Assembly (NCBI GenBank): GCA_002457215.1
Contig: NTJZ01000002.1
Coordinates: forward strand, 295,788 to 359,787
DNA: 64,000 nucleotides
Reading direction: 5' to 3'
Source of the DNA: OM182 bacterium MED-G28
GTDB lineage: Bacteria > Pseudomonadota > Gammaproteobacteria > Pseudomonadales > Pseudohongiellaceae
Made by a program: the position numbers and the translations under genes. The notes beneath the pieces were generated by a model. The model made no database searches. It was not told the DNA's origin and worked only from the letters and a program-made list of their open reading frames with translations. Below, in pieces: positions 52,176 through 61,839 of the stretch. How positions within the stretch are numbered: position 1 is the first letter of the stretch; every line of letters starts with the position of its first letter.

Positions 52176-53294
52176 GTGTCTAAACGCGATTATTACGAAA
52201 TCTTAGGTGTGGATAGGGGTGCGTCCGGAGCTGACATTAAAAAAGCTTACCGCCGCATCGCTATGAAAAATCATCCAGACCGTAATCCGGATAATCAAGA
52301 AGCAGAAGATACATTCAAAGAAGCGAATGAAGCCTTTGAAGTGCTTTCTGATTCAGAAAAGAGATCTCGCTACGATCAATATGGTCATTCTGGCGTAGAG
52401 GGTCAAACGAGTCAGGGTTATGCAGATTTTAGTGATATTTTCGGTGATATTTTCGGTGATATTTTCGGTGGTGGACGAGGTGGTGGCCGCAGTCATATAA
52501 GAAAAGGTTCTGATCTGCGCTATAACCTGGATCTAAGTTTAGAAGATGCGGTCAAAGGTAAGACTGTAAAGATTAAAATCCCAACTACTGTAAGTTGTGA
52601 GCCTTGTGATGGCTCTGGGGCTAAACCAGGCACGAAACCTGTAGACTGCACTACCTGCAATGGGCATGGTCAAGTGCGAATGCAGCAGGGGTTTTTCTCA
52701 GTACAGCAAACCTGCCCCCGTTGTCAGGGTGCAGGTAAACAAATTAAAGATCCTTGTAATAGCTGCCATGGCCGAGGCAGCATTGATGAAACAAAAACGC
52801 TTTCAGTTAAAGTGCCTGCGGGAGTCGATACTGGTGATCGAATTCGACTGACTGGCGAAGGGCAAGCTGGCGTTCACGGAGGCCCTCCCGGTGACCTGTA
52901 TGTTGAGATGATAGTTCAACGTCACCACATATTTGATCGTGATGGGAAAGATCTGCATTGTGAAATTCCGATTAGTTTTACTGATGCTGCAGTCGGCGGC
53001 GAATTAGAAGTGCCAACACTTGATGGTCGCGTAAAACTAAAAATCCCAGCAGAAACTCAAACAGGCAAGCTTTTTCGGTTGCGTAATAAAGGCGTGACTC
53101 CGATTCGTGGAGGCAGTGCTGGTGATTTGCTCTGTCGCGTAGTTATTGAAACGCCAGTTAACTTGACGAAAAAGCAGAAAGAAATTTTGGAAGAGTTCCA
53201 AACTATTCACGAAGCAGAGGGCGAGAGGCAATCACCGCGGAGATCGTCTTGGTTTGACGGTGTTAAAAAATTCGTCGATGGTCTTAGAGCGTAG
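52176..53294 (+). CDS. dnaJ: Chaperone DnaJ (Hsp40)
   Basis: The start is GTG at 52176. The 372-residue protein has a J domain with H-P-D near 35, a Gly/Phe region with three D-I-F-G units, four zinc-finger repeats (C-E-P-C-x-G-x-G, C-T-T-C, C-P-R-C, C-N-S-C) at about 140-210, and two C-terminal substrate domains. DnaJ delivers clients to DnaK and stimulates ATP hydrolysis. The strong terminator in front suggests its level is set separately or lowered relative to DnaK. Confidence 0.98.
   Translation: MSKRDYYEILGVDRGASGADIKKAYRRIAMKNHPDRNPDNQEAEDTFKEANEAFEVLSDSEKRSRYDQYGHSGVEGQTSQGYADFSDIFGDIFGDIFGGGRGGGRSHIRKGSDLRYNLDLSLEDAVKGKTVKIKIPTTVSCEPCDGSGAKPGTKPVDCTTCNGHGQVRMQQGFFSVQQTCPRCQGAGKQIKDPCNSCHGRGSIDETKTLSVKVPAGVDTGDRIRLTGEGQAGVHGGPPGDLYVEMIVQRHHIFDRDGKDLHCEIPISFTDAAVGGELEVPTLDGRVKLKIPAETQTGKLFRLRNKGVTPIRGGSAGDLLCRVVIETPVNLTKKQKEILEEFQTIHEAEGERQSPRRSSWFDGVKKFVDGLRA
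52434..52469 (+). repeat. Three perfect 12-bp tandem units in dnaJ
   Basis: The unit gatattttcggt occurs three times without change and encodes three D-I-F-G units in the Gly/Phe linker. The identical DNA suggests recent duplication by slippage; loss or gain of a unit would keep the frame. Confidence 0.85.
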
Positions 53295-53307
53295 CCTCGT
53301 TTATTAA

Positions 53308-54303
53308 CTAGTCCAAAGCCCGTTTGGCAATATCTCTATGTTGTTCTGCTTTTAGCCGTGGCCCGAAAACAGTGACTACTTCAGACGAGGCCAAGCTCGC
53401 GAGCTTGCCAGCAGTTTCAAAATTTTCGCCTTGAGAAATTGCATAGAGAAAAGCTCCCGCAAACATATCACCGGCACCGTTTGTATCTATGGCCTGTACC
53501 GGGTTGCCCGCTATTGAGATATACGTTTCTCCATCAAAAAGCATCGCTCCTTTTGGGCCTCGAGTAACTGCGAATTGATTGGCAATACTCTCCATTGTTT
53601 TGCAGGCTTCATTGAAATCTTCGTTACCCGCCCACAACTTGAGTTCTTGTTCGTTACAGAAAAGGAGGTCTACTCCGTCACCAAGGACTTCATTTACCGA
53701 ATCCTTAAAATACTCGAGCATAGACGGATCAGAAAAAGTAAATGCTGTTTTTATTTCATTCTTATTAGCAAATTCTTTTAGATCGACAATCGCTGATTTG
53801 GCGCTAGGAGAAGTAACTAAGTAACCTTCTATATAAATGAAATTGGATTGTTTAACCGCTTCAAAATCAATTTCATTTATAGATAAGCTTTCGGATACAC
53901 CCAAAAAAGTATTCATGGTTCGCTCTGCGTCGGGGCTAACCATTATCAAACACTGCCCCGAGGTTCCTTCTTCGCGCTCGTTAACACTGGTATCTATGTT
54001 GTGATCTCCTAACTGTTCAAGGAAAAAATCTCCAGTTTCATCATTCGCGACTTTGCAAGCGTAAAAGGCTTTGCCACCAAATTGAGTTAGAGCGTACATA
54101 GTATTGCCTGCTGAACCACCTCCAGATTGTTTCTTTACATGGTATTTCTGCATCAGTAGGTTAACTAGAAACTTCTGTTGTTCATAACTCACTAATGTCA
54201 TGAATCCCTTTTGAATATTGTGCTCAGCAAAAAAACTATCAGGCACTTCAAATTCCGTATCAACAAGCGCGTTGCCCACGCCATACACATCGTATTTGGT
54301 CAT
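53308..54303 (-). CDS. Adenosine kinase-like PfkB-family sugar kinase
   Basis: This 331-residue protein has the PfkB layout. N-terminal G-N-A-L-V-D matches bacterial adenosine kinases, G-G-S-A-G-N-T near 60 contacts the sugar, and D-T-N-G-A-G-D-M-F-A-G-A near 270 holds the catalytic Asp. It would phosphorylate adenosine to AMP in nucleoside salvage. The specificity is inferred from overall similarity. It ends 14 bp from the dnaJ stop and probably shares a transcript with hemL upstream only in part. Confidence 0.85.
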   Translation of the reverse strand: MTKYDVYGVGNALVDTEFEVPDSFFAEHNIQKGFMTLVSYEQQKFLVNLLMQKYHVKKQSGGGSAGNTMYALTQFGGKAFYACKVANDETGDFFLEQLGDHNIDTSVNEREEGTSGQCLIMVSPDAERTMNTFLGVSESLSINEIDFEAVKQSNFIYIEGYLVTSPSAKSAIVDLKEFANKNEIKTAFTFSDPSMLEYFKDSVNEVLGDGVDLLFCNEQELKLWAGNEDFNEACKTMESIANQFAVTRGPKGAMLFDGETYISIAGNPVQAIDTNGAGDMFAGAFLYAISQGENFETAGKLASLASSEVVTVFGPRLKAEQHRDIAKRALD

Positions 54304-54329
54304 ACTCGACTATAATTCCGTATTGAAAA

Positions 54330-55619
54330 TTAATTAATAGCTGAAAATGCTTGTTCTGCAGCATCTAGGGTTGTCGTAATTTCTTCATCGCCATGGGCTG
54401 CAGATATAAACCCAGCTTCGAAAGCAGATGGCGCTATGTAGACGCCATTCTGTAACATCGTGTGAAAATAACTTTGAAAGTGACCCATATTCGACGCCAT
54501 AACTTGAGAAAACATAGATACCTTTTCTTCGTCACTAAAGAAACAACCAAACATGCCTCCCAATTGATTTGTTGTAAACGGGATGCCTGCTGCTGTAGCT
54601 CTTTCTTCTAATCCGGTTAAAAGAGTTTCGGTCTTCGCGCTCAGCTCTGTATAGAAGTTAGTTTCACTAACAATTTCAAGCATGGCTATTCCAGCAGCCA
54701 CAGCTAACGGACTGCCAGACAGTGTTCCTGCTTGATAAACAGCGCCTATGGGTGCAATTTTTTCCATGATTTCTTTCCTTCCGCCGAAAGCTCCGATTGG
54801 CAATCCTCCACCAATGACTTTGCCCAAAGTGGTTAGATCTGGCAGAACGCCGAAGATTGATTGAGCTCCACCGAGAGCGACTCTGAAGCCAGTCATGACT
54901 TCGTCAAATATCAATACTGCACCATGCAATGTGCATTGTTCTCTTAAGGATTCTAAAAATTCAGGAATAGGAAGGACACAGTTCATGTTGCCTGCCACAG
55001 GTTCTACGATAACACAGGCAACTTCACTGCCATGCACAGCAAAAAACTCTTCAACTGCAGTAACATCGTTATAAGGTAATACATGGGTTAAGTCGGTATA
55101 GGCTTTTGGTACACCCATGGAGTCTGGCTCCCCTAGGGTGAGGGCGCCTGATCCAGCTTTAACCAATAAGCCATCGACATGACCATGATAGCAGCCTTCA
55201 AATTTTACAACTATATCGCGCTGCGTATAACCACGTGCTAGGCGAATAGCACTCATCGTTGCTTCAGTGCCAGAAGTGACGAGTCGCACCTGTTCTATCG
55301 AGTGCACTAAATTACAAATTTTCTTAGCAAATTTAACTTCGGCTTCCGTGGAAGCACCGTAACCAATGCCAGTTTGTAATTGCGTTTCTATAGCAGCGAT
55401 AACTTTTTGATGGCTGTGCCCAAGAATAAGGGGACCCCATGCTCCAACATAATCAACATAGCGATTATTATCGGCATCGATCAGGTAAGCTCCTTCTCCA
55501 CCCTTAAAAAAAAGTGGATTTCCACCGACACCTTTAAATGCTCTTACGGGAGAGTTTACCCCGCCCGGAATGTATTGAACTGCCTGTTCGTAGAGTGCTT
55601 TTGATTGATTTTGATTCAT
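54330..55619 (-). CDS. hemL: Glutamate-1-semialdehyde 2,1-aminomutase
   Basis: This 429-residue PLP enzyme shows [11 protein letters not shown] at the N-terminus, [32 protein letters not shown] and the PLP lysine in [12 protein letters not shown]. It converts glutamate-1-semialdehyde to 5-aminolevulinate in haem synthesis (C5 pathway). The hemJ gene upstream on the same strand strengthens the role. Confidence 0.97.
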   Translation of the reverse strand: MNQNQSKALYEQAVQYIPGGVNSPVRAFKGVGGNPLFFKGGEGAYLIDADNNRYVDYVGAWGPLILGHSHQKVIAAIETQLQTGIGYGASTEAEVKFAKKICNLVHSIEQVRLVTSGTEATMSAIRLARGYTQRDIVVKFEGCYHGHVDGLLVKAGSGALTLGEPDSMGVPKAYTDLTHVLPYNDVTAVEEFFAVHGSEVACVIVEPVAGNMNCVLPIPEFLESLREQCTLHGAVLIFDEVMTGFRVALGGAQSIFGVLPDLTTLGKVIGGGLPIGAFGGRKEIMEKIAPIGAVYQAGTLSGSPLAVAAGIAMLEIVSETNFYTELSAKTETLLTGLEERATAAGIPFTTNQLGGMFGCFFSDEEKVSMFSQVMASNMGHFQSYFHTMLQNGVYIAPSAFEAGFISAAHGDEEITTTLDAAEQAFSAIN

Positions 55620-55695
55620 GGTTAGTTTGTATAAATTCTCAGTAAGTTAAAAACCGCGTCAATTTAGTTTTAGGCTTTTTGATAATCATGACTTG

Positions 55696-56121
55696 TTAAA
55701 GAGTAGGTTTTACGACGATAAGAATCACTATCCCGGCTAGAATAAATACGGGTAATTCATTAAAAAATCGGAAGAACACGTGTGTTTTAAATCTTGAGTC
55801 TACTCGCAATTTCATCATGTACCACCAACAATAGACTTGGTAGACAACGAGTAGTGCTACTAAGCTCAGCTTCGCGTGCATCCACCACCAAGCCATAAAG
55901 TAACTCCAGTTGGCGATTAGAAGCCATGCACCAGACAACATAGTGGCCACTGCTGATGGGGTAGTTATTCCCCAAAATAGCTTACGCTCCATTATCACGA
56001 AACGGTTTTTGCTAATCTGGTCTTCGCTCATGGCATGATAGACAAAAAGTCGAGGCAAATAGAACAGACCACTAAACCAACAAACTATGAAAATAATATG
56101 AAAAGACTTAAGCCAAAGCAT
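55696..56121 (-). CDS. hemJ: Protoporphyrinogen IX oxidase HemJ
   Basis: This 141-residue membrane protein has four hydrophobic helices. L-K-S-F-H-I-I-F-I-V-C-W-F-S-G-L-F-Y-L-P-R-L at the N-terminus includes the conserved His and Arg of HemJ, and W-W-M-H-A-K-L and V-F-F-R-F-F-N-E-L-P complete the pattern. HemJ oxidises protoporphyrinogen IX in the inner membrane. It lies 76 bp before hemL on the same strand and is divergent from argC. Confidence 0.9.
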   Translation of the reverse strand: MLWLKSFHIIFIVCWFSGLFYLPRLFVYHAMSEDQISKNRFVIMERKLFWGITTPSAVATMLSGAWLLIANWSYFMAWWWMHAKLSLVALLVVYQVYCWWYMMKLRVDSRFKTHVFFRFFNELPVFILAGIVILIVVKPTL

Positions 56122-56299
56122 GATTGCTCCTAACGCGGAAATCAGAAGCTATCACAGCTCTAGATTGATGTCTTGGCGTACTCGTTAATACATCTAAGTT
56201 ATTGATTTTAGTCGATGAAATGACCGAGCTTATTGCATTCTTAGAAAGATCGTCTAAGATACTGCCCCCGATTCTTTATAGTCACCTTGGGAATGAAGT

Positions 56300-57343
56300 T
56301 TGATTAAAGCAGGAATAGTTGGAGCTACAGGTTATACCGGCGCTGAGCTTTTGCGCTTGCTAGGTCAGCGGGACGATGTTGAGCTGACCGTAGTGACTTC
56401 GCGCGAGCTTGAAGGCACCCCAGTGTCGAAGTATTTTCCAAACTTGCGTGGGCACATCGAAATTGATTTCACTTCACCTGATAGTAAGAAACTTTTCGAT
56501 TGTGATGTTGTTTTTTATGCGACTCCTCACGCCGTTGCCATGAATACCGTGCCAACATTGCTGGATTCTGACATACGGGTAATCGATCTCTCTGCGGATT
56601 TTAGGATTCGAGATATTGCAGTTTGGGAGTATTGGTATAAAACTAAACATGCCTGTCCTGATCTCATATCGAAAGCAGTTTATGGTTTGCCTGAGGTAAA
56701 CCGTGAACAGATTAAATCTGCCCGTTTAATTGCCGTCCCAGGTTGTTATCCCACTGCGATTCAATTGGGATTTCTTCCTTTATTAGAAAATCGACTTATA
56801 GATAGCTCTCGACTGATTGCAGATGCCAAGTCTGGTGTTAGTGGAGCCGGAAGAAAAGCAGTTGAGGACTTCCTGCTTTGTGAGGCGTCGGAATCGATTA
56901 AAGCTTATGGCGTAACTGGCCACCGGCATCATCCCGAGATTAGTGAGCGTTTGAATTTAGTGAGCGAAATTGAGGTCGGGCTTACTTTCATCCCACATCT
57001 GATCCCGATGAGCAGAGGCATCTTGGCCACTCTCTATGCACCCTTAAAACAGGGAGAAAATCTCACCCAAGAAAAGTTGCAATCAATTTTTGAGGACCGG
57101 TATGCTATTGAGCCTTTTGTTGAGGTGCTTCCGACCGATGAATTTCCAGCAACTCGAGATGTAAAAGGGTCAAATAAGTGCCAAATATCAGTTACATATC
57201 TGAAAGATACTCACACAGTAGTGGTTCTTTCGGCAGAAGATAATTTGGTGAAAGGTGCGTCGGGGCAGGCTATTCAGAATATGAATTTGATGTTTGGATT
57301 GGCGGAAACCGCCGGCTTGGAAGGAATTGCACTGCTTCCTTAG
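56300..57343 (+). CDS. argC: N-acetyl-gamma-glutamyl-phosphate reductase
   Basis: The start is TTG at 56300, giving the canonical N-terminus [16 protein letters not shown]. The nearby ATG at 56293 runs into a stop after four codons. The 347-residue protein has the catalytic V-P-G-C-Y-P-T with Cys149 and H-R-H-H-P-E-I. It catalyses the third step of arginine synthesis with NADPH. The rare start and the overlapping four-codon frame may lower translation. Confidence 0.95.
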   Translation: MIKAGIVGATGYTGAELLRLLGQRDDVELTVVTSRELEGTPVSKYFPNLRGHIEIDFTSPDSKKLFDCDVVFYATPHAVAMNTVPTLLDSDIRVIDLSADFRIRDIAVWEYWYKTKHACPDLISKAVYGLPEVNREQIKSARLIAVPGCYPTAIQLGFLPLLENRLIDSSRLIADAKSGVSGAGRKAVEDFLLCEASESIKAYGVTGHRHHPEISERLNLVSEIEVGLTFIPHLIPMSRGILATLYAPLKQGENLTQEKLQSIFEDRYAIEPFVEVLPTDEFPATRDVKGSNKCQISVTYLKDTHTVVVLSAEDNLVKGASGQAIQNMNLMFGLAETAGLEGIALLP

Positions 57344-57380
57344 TTAATAAATGGCTTAAAAAAATAGCGGAGTGATCTGA

Positions 57381-58124
57381 ATGCGCAGGGCTGTAAAAGG
57401 TAGTAAACAGGAAAAAATGGTCGTTGTACCGTATCGGCCATGGAAACGCCTGTTCTTTACTTTAGCGCTTGTGACAGGAGTGGTTGCTAGTGCGTTGTAT
57501 GGTTTTGCCTATGGCTATTATCAAACTTCACAGACACAACTAATTGCTCAGCCAGATCGAGCCGAGTTAATTGAAGAAATTGAATTATTAAGAGTAGAAA
57601 ATTTTGATTTGAATCGACAGGTTGCGATTCTGGATCAAACTAGGGTTATGGATCAGCGAGTAAACGAAGAAGTGCAAGATACGATTAGTAGTTTGCGAGG
57701 TCAGGTCGCTTTATTAGAACAAGATATCATTTATTATCGAAGTGTAGTCTCAGAAGAGACTGAAGATACTGGGCTGATCATTTCGAATTGGGATATTAGC
57801 TCAACTCGAGAGGATGATCTCTATCGATATAAATTAGTCATGCGCCAACAAGATGCTGACGGCGATACCTTTCTAACAGGCCATGTCAATGTAAGTTTGG
57901 TTGGCCGACAAGATGAAGAGGTCGTTACATTTCCATTACATGCAGTTTCAGCAGAACAAGATCAACTGGATATTCGTTTACGTTTTAAGTTTTTCCAAAA
58001 TATAGAAGGCGAACTGACCCTTCCAGAAGGGTTTGTTCCCAACCTAGTTCAAATCGCTGCAGTAGAGACTTCACCTTTTGAAAAGACTTTTGATCAAGAT
58101 TTCAGTTGGGTAGTGAAACAGTAA
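57381..58124 (+). CDS. DUF6776-like membrane-anchored coiled-coil protein
   Basis: The 247-residue protein has a basic N-terminus, one transmembrane helix at about 28-48 (L-F-F-T-L-A-L-V-T-G-V-V-A-S-A-L-Y-G-F) and a coiled coil at about 58-120. A soluble beta-rich domain (V-S-L-V-G-R-Q-D-E-E, L-D-I-R-L-R-F-K-F-F-Q-N-I-E-G) with P-E-G-F-V-P and S-F-S-W-V-type ends follows. Similar proteins occur next to bactofilin genes in Pseudomonas and relatives. A structural envelope role is plausible from the coiled coil and its neighbour, not shown. Confidence 0.7.
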   Translation: MRRAVKGSKQEKMVVVPYRPWKRLFFTLALVTGVVASALYGFAYGYYQTSQTQLIAQPDRAELIEEIELLRVENFDLNRQVAILDQTRVMDQRVNEEVQDTISSLRGQVALLEQDIIYYRSVVSEETEDTGLIISNWDISSTREDDLYRYKLVMRQQDADGDTFLTGHVNVSLVGRQDEEVVTFPLHAVSAEQDQLDIRLRFKFFQNIEGELTLPEGFVPNLVQIAAVETSPFEKTFDQDFSWVVKQ

Positions 58125-58155
58125 TTCCCACTATAGTTGTTGAGGAGAAAGTAAG

Positions 58156-58599
58156 ATGTTTGGCAGAGATGATAACAATCGATCACCAAGCGGCCCTGCT
58201 AATACTCTGGTGTCGAGAGCCACAGAGATTGTTGGTGATATTCACTTTAGCGGAGAGCTGATTATCGAAGGCTGTATTAAAGGTAATATTTATGCAGAAG
58301 ATGATTCCACTAGTCTAATCAGAATTGCGGAAAAAGGCGCAGTTGAAGGTGAAATCTGTGTGCCTTCTGCCATTATCAATGGCTTGGTGCAAGGGGATGT
58401 TCGCTCAGCGAATCACATTGAGCTGGCCGCAAAAGCAGTAGTAGTTGGGAATGTTTACTACAACTTGATAGAAATGGTGATGGGTTCTGAAGTCAATGGC
58501 AACCTGATGCACATTAGTGCCGGCCAACAAGACACTAAGCGTCTCACGGTAAACAAGAAAAAGCTGCCATTTGATAGTAAGTCTCTTCAGAAAGACTAA
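58156..58599 (+). CDS. Bactofilin (polymer-forming cytoskeletal protein)
   Basis: The 147-residue protein has a short unstructured N-terminus, the DUF583 beta-helix core with repeated hydrophobic-Gly turns (V-G-D-I-H-F-S-G-E-L-I-I-E-G, V-E-G-E-I-C-V-P-S-A, V-V-G-N-V-Y-Y-N), and a Lys-rich tail. Bactofilins form filaments at the inner face of the membrane and help position cell-wall enzymes. The upstream coiled-coil membrane protein is a natural partner. Confidence 0.9.
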   Translation: MFGRDDNNRSPSGPANTLVSRATEIVGDIHFSGELIIEGCIKGNIYAEDDSTSLIRIAEKGAVEGEICVPSAIINGLVQGDVRSANHIELAAKAVVVGNVYYNLIEMVMGSEVNGNLMHISAGQQDTKRLTVNKKKLPFDSKSLQKD

Positions 58600-58654
58600 G
58601 GCAGCACGACACTATTTCATTACGAGACTATAAATTAGTTTGCCCCGGTACTAT

Positions 58655-58681
58655 AATACCCGAGTAAATTCCTTGGGTATT
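58655..58681. other. 10-bp imperfect hairpin upstream of erpA
   Basis: AATACCCGAG (58655-58664) pairs with CTTGGGTATT (58672-58681) with one G-T pair and a seven-base loop, about 57 bp before erpA. A TATAAT hexamer (58652-58657) overlaps its left arm. It may be a terminator after bactofilin or part of the erpA control region. Confidence 0.4.
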
Positions 58682-58738
58682 TGCTAGTTTTAAAGTCTCC
58701 ATTTGACCCAATATGGCAGGAAAGAGAACTAAACGCTT

Positions 58739-59092
58739 ATGTCAGTAGTCCAAACAGCAGAACCGGTCATTATGTCCTTTACGGATAATGCGGCGGATAA
58801 GGTACACAGCCTTATCGCCGAGGAAGCTAATGACAACCTAAAGCTGCGCGTTTTTGTGACTGGTGGCGGATGTTCCGGATTTCAGTACGGTTTCGCTTTC
58901 GACGAAGCTATTCAAGAAGATGATACTGTGATCGAAAACAAAGGCGCGGAGTTATTGGTTGACCCATTGAGCTATCAATACTTGGTGGGAGCCAAGATCG
59001 ACTATGTTGAAGGCTTAGAAGGTTCGCGTTTCGTGGTCGATAATCCGATGGCGAGCGCTACTTGTGGCTGCGGCTCTTCTTTTTCTATTTAG
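58739..59092 (+). CDS. erpA: Iron-sulfur cluster insertion protein ErpA
   Basis: The 117-residue A-type carrier has [11 protein letters not shown] near 44 and C-G-C-G-S-S-F at the C-terminus, providing the three cluster cysteines. L-R-V-F-V-T-G-G-G and S-A-T-C-G-C-G match ErpA more than IscA. It carries 4Fe-4S clusters to target enzymes. The place before anmK and the M23 gene is the usual gammaproteobacterial one. Confidence 0.95.
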   Translation: MSVVQTAEPVIMSFTDNAADKVHSLIAEEANDNLKLRVFVTGGGCSGFQYGFAFDEAIQEDDTVIENKGAELLVDPLSYQYLVGAKIDYVEGLEGSRFVVDNPMASATCGCGSSFSI

Positions 59093-59115
59093 CTTTTGTC
59101 AAACTCAAACTAAGT

Positions 59116-60225
59116 TCAAGCTTGATAGATCCCGCCTAGAATTGTGGGTTTGCTGGCGCCAGTGAATGCTGAAGAATCTATTTTCTTACCTTCAATAGAT
59201 TGCTTTGCCATCCAGGCAAACGCTACAGCCTCAACCCAATCCGCATCTATTCCCAGTCTAGTTGTTGTCGAGACTGAGGATTGAGGATTGGCAAGTGCCA
59301 ATTTCTCCATTAACTCTGTGTTGTGTGCTCCACCGCCACAGACGTAAATTTCTTGAGGACACGAAAGACCACTGATCGCACTTGATATAGAACTCACCGT
59401 GCATTCAAGCAATGTTGCTTGAATGTCAGCTGAATCGATTGTCTTGCCAAGCTCTTTCAATTTTCTCTCCAACCAAGAGCCATTGAATAATTCTCGGCCG
59501 GTGCTTTTTGGCGCGCTCCGTGAAAAGTAAGGCTCACCAAGTAGACAACGCAGCAAGTCTTTGTCCGTTGATCCTTTACTTGCCCATTCGCCATTTTTAT
59601 CAAAGCGTTCTTGTCGTTGTTTTCCAATCCAGTAATCCATCAGAACATTGCCTGGGCCCGTGTCAAAAGCCAGTGGGGTGTTACTGGAAGGAAGCATAGT
59701 TACATTGGAGATGCCTCCGATATTAATTACCGCACGATCTATCAACTCTGAATGAAAAACCTCGCGATGAAGTAAAGGAGCTAGAGGAGCACCTTGCCCG
59801 CCTAATGCCATATCTCTTTGTCTAAAATCAGCAACAGTGGTTATACCAGTTAGCTGTGCAATCGTATTTGGGTCGCCAATTTGTAGAGTAAAAGCATTGT
59901 CACTAACTGGTTGATGCCAAATAGTTTGGCCGTGACTGCCAATGGCGCAAATGTCAGAAGCGGTTAAGTCTATATCTGTTAACAAACGGTTCACGGCAGA
60001 AGCAAAGAATTTACCTATTGCGATATCTGTTTCACCAAGCATTTGCAAACTAATGTTTGTCCCTTGGCAGAGGGTCAAAATACTTTCTCGCAACGCAGAA
60101 GGGGACTCTTCAAAATGAGTAGCAATAAGGCTGAGTTTGTTGTTAGTAAATGACACTAAAGAGCAATCGACACCATCAATACTGGTGCCAGAAATCAGCC
60201 CAATATAAAGTTCATTGTTAGGCAT
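59116..60225 (-). CDS. anmK: Anhydro-N-acetylmuramic acid kinase AnmK
   Basis: The 369-residue protein begins L-Y-I-G-L-I-S-G-T-S-I-D-G-V-D and contains G-S-H-G-Q-T-I-W-H, T-V-A-D-F-R-Q-R-D, N-I-G-G-I-S-N-V-T and F-D-T-G-P-G-N. These are the AnmK ATP and sugar-binding motifs. The enzyme recycles 1,6-anhydro-MurNAc from the cell wall to MurNAc-6-phosphate. It lies seven bases after the M23 endopeptidase gene on the same strand. Confidence 0.95.
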   Translation of the reverse strand: MPNNELYIGLISGTSIDGVDCSLVSFTNNKLSLIATHFEESPSALRESILTLCQGTNISLQMLGETDIAIGKFFASAVNRLLTDIDLTASDICAIGSHGQTIWHQPVSDNAFTLQIGDPNTIAQLTGITTVADFRQRDMALGGQGAPLAPLLHREVFHSELIDRAVINIGGISNVTMLPSSNTPLAFDTGPGNVLMDYWIGKQRQERFDKNGEWASKGSTDKDLLRCLLGEPYFSRSAPKSTGRELFNGSWLERKLKELGKTIDSADIQATLLECTVSSISSAISGLSCPQEIYVCGGGAHNTELMEKLALANPQSSVSTTTRLGIDADWVEAVAFAWMAKQSIEGKKIDSSAFTGASKPTILGGIYQA

Positions 60226-60231
60226 AATAGA

Positions 60232-61614
60232 TTAATCAGCGCTGGGCTGATTCAAATTTAGTATTCTTGAATTATTAAGCTCTTCGAAGCGATGAAGCAA
60301 CGGAGCCGTTTGCTCATTGAACCGCGCCATCTTATCAGGGTCAATCGATTCCGCTTTAGGGAGTTTATCAAGAATAGTACGTGGGTTTTGGTGTACATCA
60401 TTTACTAGGAATTCGTAGTGTAAATGAGGTCCGGTTGCGCCGCCTGTGGAGCCCACGTAACCGATTATCTGGCCTTGTCGGACACGATCCCCACGACTGA
60501 TACCATTTGCATAACGTGACAGATGGGCATATTTAGTTTGAAATCCGCCAGCATGCTGCAGGATTACCAAATTGCCGAAAGACCCATTTCGTGAGGCCCT
60601 TTTCACGCGCCCATCACTAGTTGCTCGAATTGGGGTACCAGTTGGTGCGGCATAATCTGTGCCTTTATGGGCTCGAATAGTATTCAGAATCGGGTGACGG
60701 CGACGAGGGTTAAAATTTGAACTTATGCGGAAGACATCTAAAGGACTGCGTAAAAATGCCTTACGCATACTTTCCCCGTCAGGAGAGTAGTAACCAATCT
60801 CTCCTTCTTCATCTATATAACGTACAGCTATGAAAGTTTTACCCTGGTTAACAAATCGAGTCGCAAGAATTTCTCCATTGCCGACAAATTCACCGTTAAG
60901 AAATTTTTCATCATAAAGAATACTGAACTGGTCTCCAATGCGCGGATCTAAAATAAAGTCGATGACTCCGCCAAAGATATTTGCCATCTCCATAATATGA
61001 ACTACAGGAATTTGTTCTCTTTGCCCTGCCATAAAGAGACTGTCAGAAATCTCTCCAACCTTAAATGCTTGGCTGATTTGTGCTTCTTTTAGTATTTCTT
61101 CAACACGGTAGTCATTGTTGTTACGAGTAAACAGAAATCCTTCTAATGGTGATTTTAGAACCCGCAACTGTTCCAGTTCTCCTTCGTTGGGTATTAAAAA
61201 ATTCAGCTGATAGCCGGGGAAAACACGATTGAGTATTTTTGCTTCATCGCTACTATTCAATACGCGAAACAAATCTTGGTCAGTGAGACCTACCATAGTG
61301 AAGATGTCAGATAAATTGTCTCCACTCTTGATCTCAACATTCCTCCAATGGCTTACCCCAGCAGATGGCTCTTTGGCTACTACAAAATCAGACAGCTCAA
61401 GGTTGTTATTAGGCAAAATATCCTCATCTGTAATTGCCTCAAAGGAAATAGGTATGGGGATCTGCCGGGTTTTATTAGGGACAGCTGACTCTTTATCATC
61501 GCTAGGTGCAGCTATAAGCAGTAGGAATAGCACCCCCAAGAAACCAGCTATATATAAATGGTCCCGAGGATAATGCTCCTGGAAAAACTGTTTAATGATC
61601 TGCACAATGTCCAT
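60232..61614 (-). CDS. M23 peptidoglycan endopeptidase with LysM/OapA-like domain (MepM-like)
   Basis: The 460-residue protein has a membrane anchor at about 20-38, a LysM-like region (I-K-S-G-D-N-L-S-D-I-F), an OapA-like middle domain and a C-terminal M23 domain. The zinc motifs are H-K-G-T-D-Y-A-A and H-L-H-Y-E, with a nearby G-P-H-L-H. Such enzymes cut cross-links to let the wall grow. It is paired with anmK, matching wall growth and recycling. It is divergent from tyrS. Confidence 0.92.
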   Translation of the reverse strand: MDIVQIIKQFFQEHYPRDHLYIAGFLGVLFLLLIAAPSDDKESAVPNKTRQIPIPISFEAITDEDILPNNNLELSDFVVAKEPSAGVSHWRNVEIKSGDNLSDIFTMVGLTDQDLFRVLNSSDEAKILNRVFPGYQLNFLIPNEGELEQLRVLKSPLEGFLFTRNNNDYRVEEILKEAQISQAFKVGEISDSLFMAGQREQIPVVHIMEMANIFGGVIDFILDPRIGDQFSILYDEKFLNGEFVGNGEILATRFVNQGKTFIAVRYIDEEGEIGYYSPDGESMRKAFLRSPLDVFRISSNFNPRRRHPILNTIRAHKGTDYAAPTGTPIRATSDGRVKRASRNGSFGNLVILQHAGGFQTKYAHLSRYANGISRGDRVRQGQIIGYVGSTGGATGPHLHYEFLVNDVHQNPRTILDKLPKAESIDPDKMARFNEQTAPLLHRFEELNNSRILNLNQPSAD

Positions 61615-61839
61615 AAATAACTGCTGCTTTTAGTTCTGGCGTGCGAATTCGCAAAGCTACAACAATCAATTGACCATTTCAAAGGGGTTTTTATCCCTAC
61701 AAAGTCACTATTCAAGTACTTCGGCAGCTGTCTAGTGTAAAATTTTTGTTTTTTCACCATGACTAATTTGCTGTTCCTCCTGCTTGGGTCGGCAAAAACC
61801 ATGAATTTCGTAGTTTTGTGACATAGTTAGGATTGCTAA

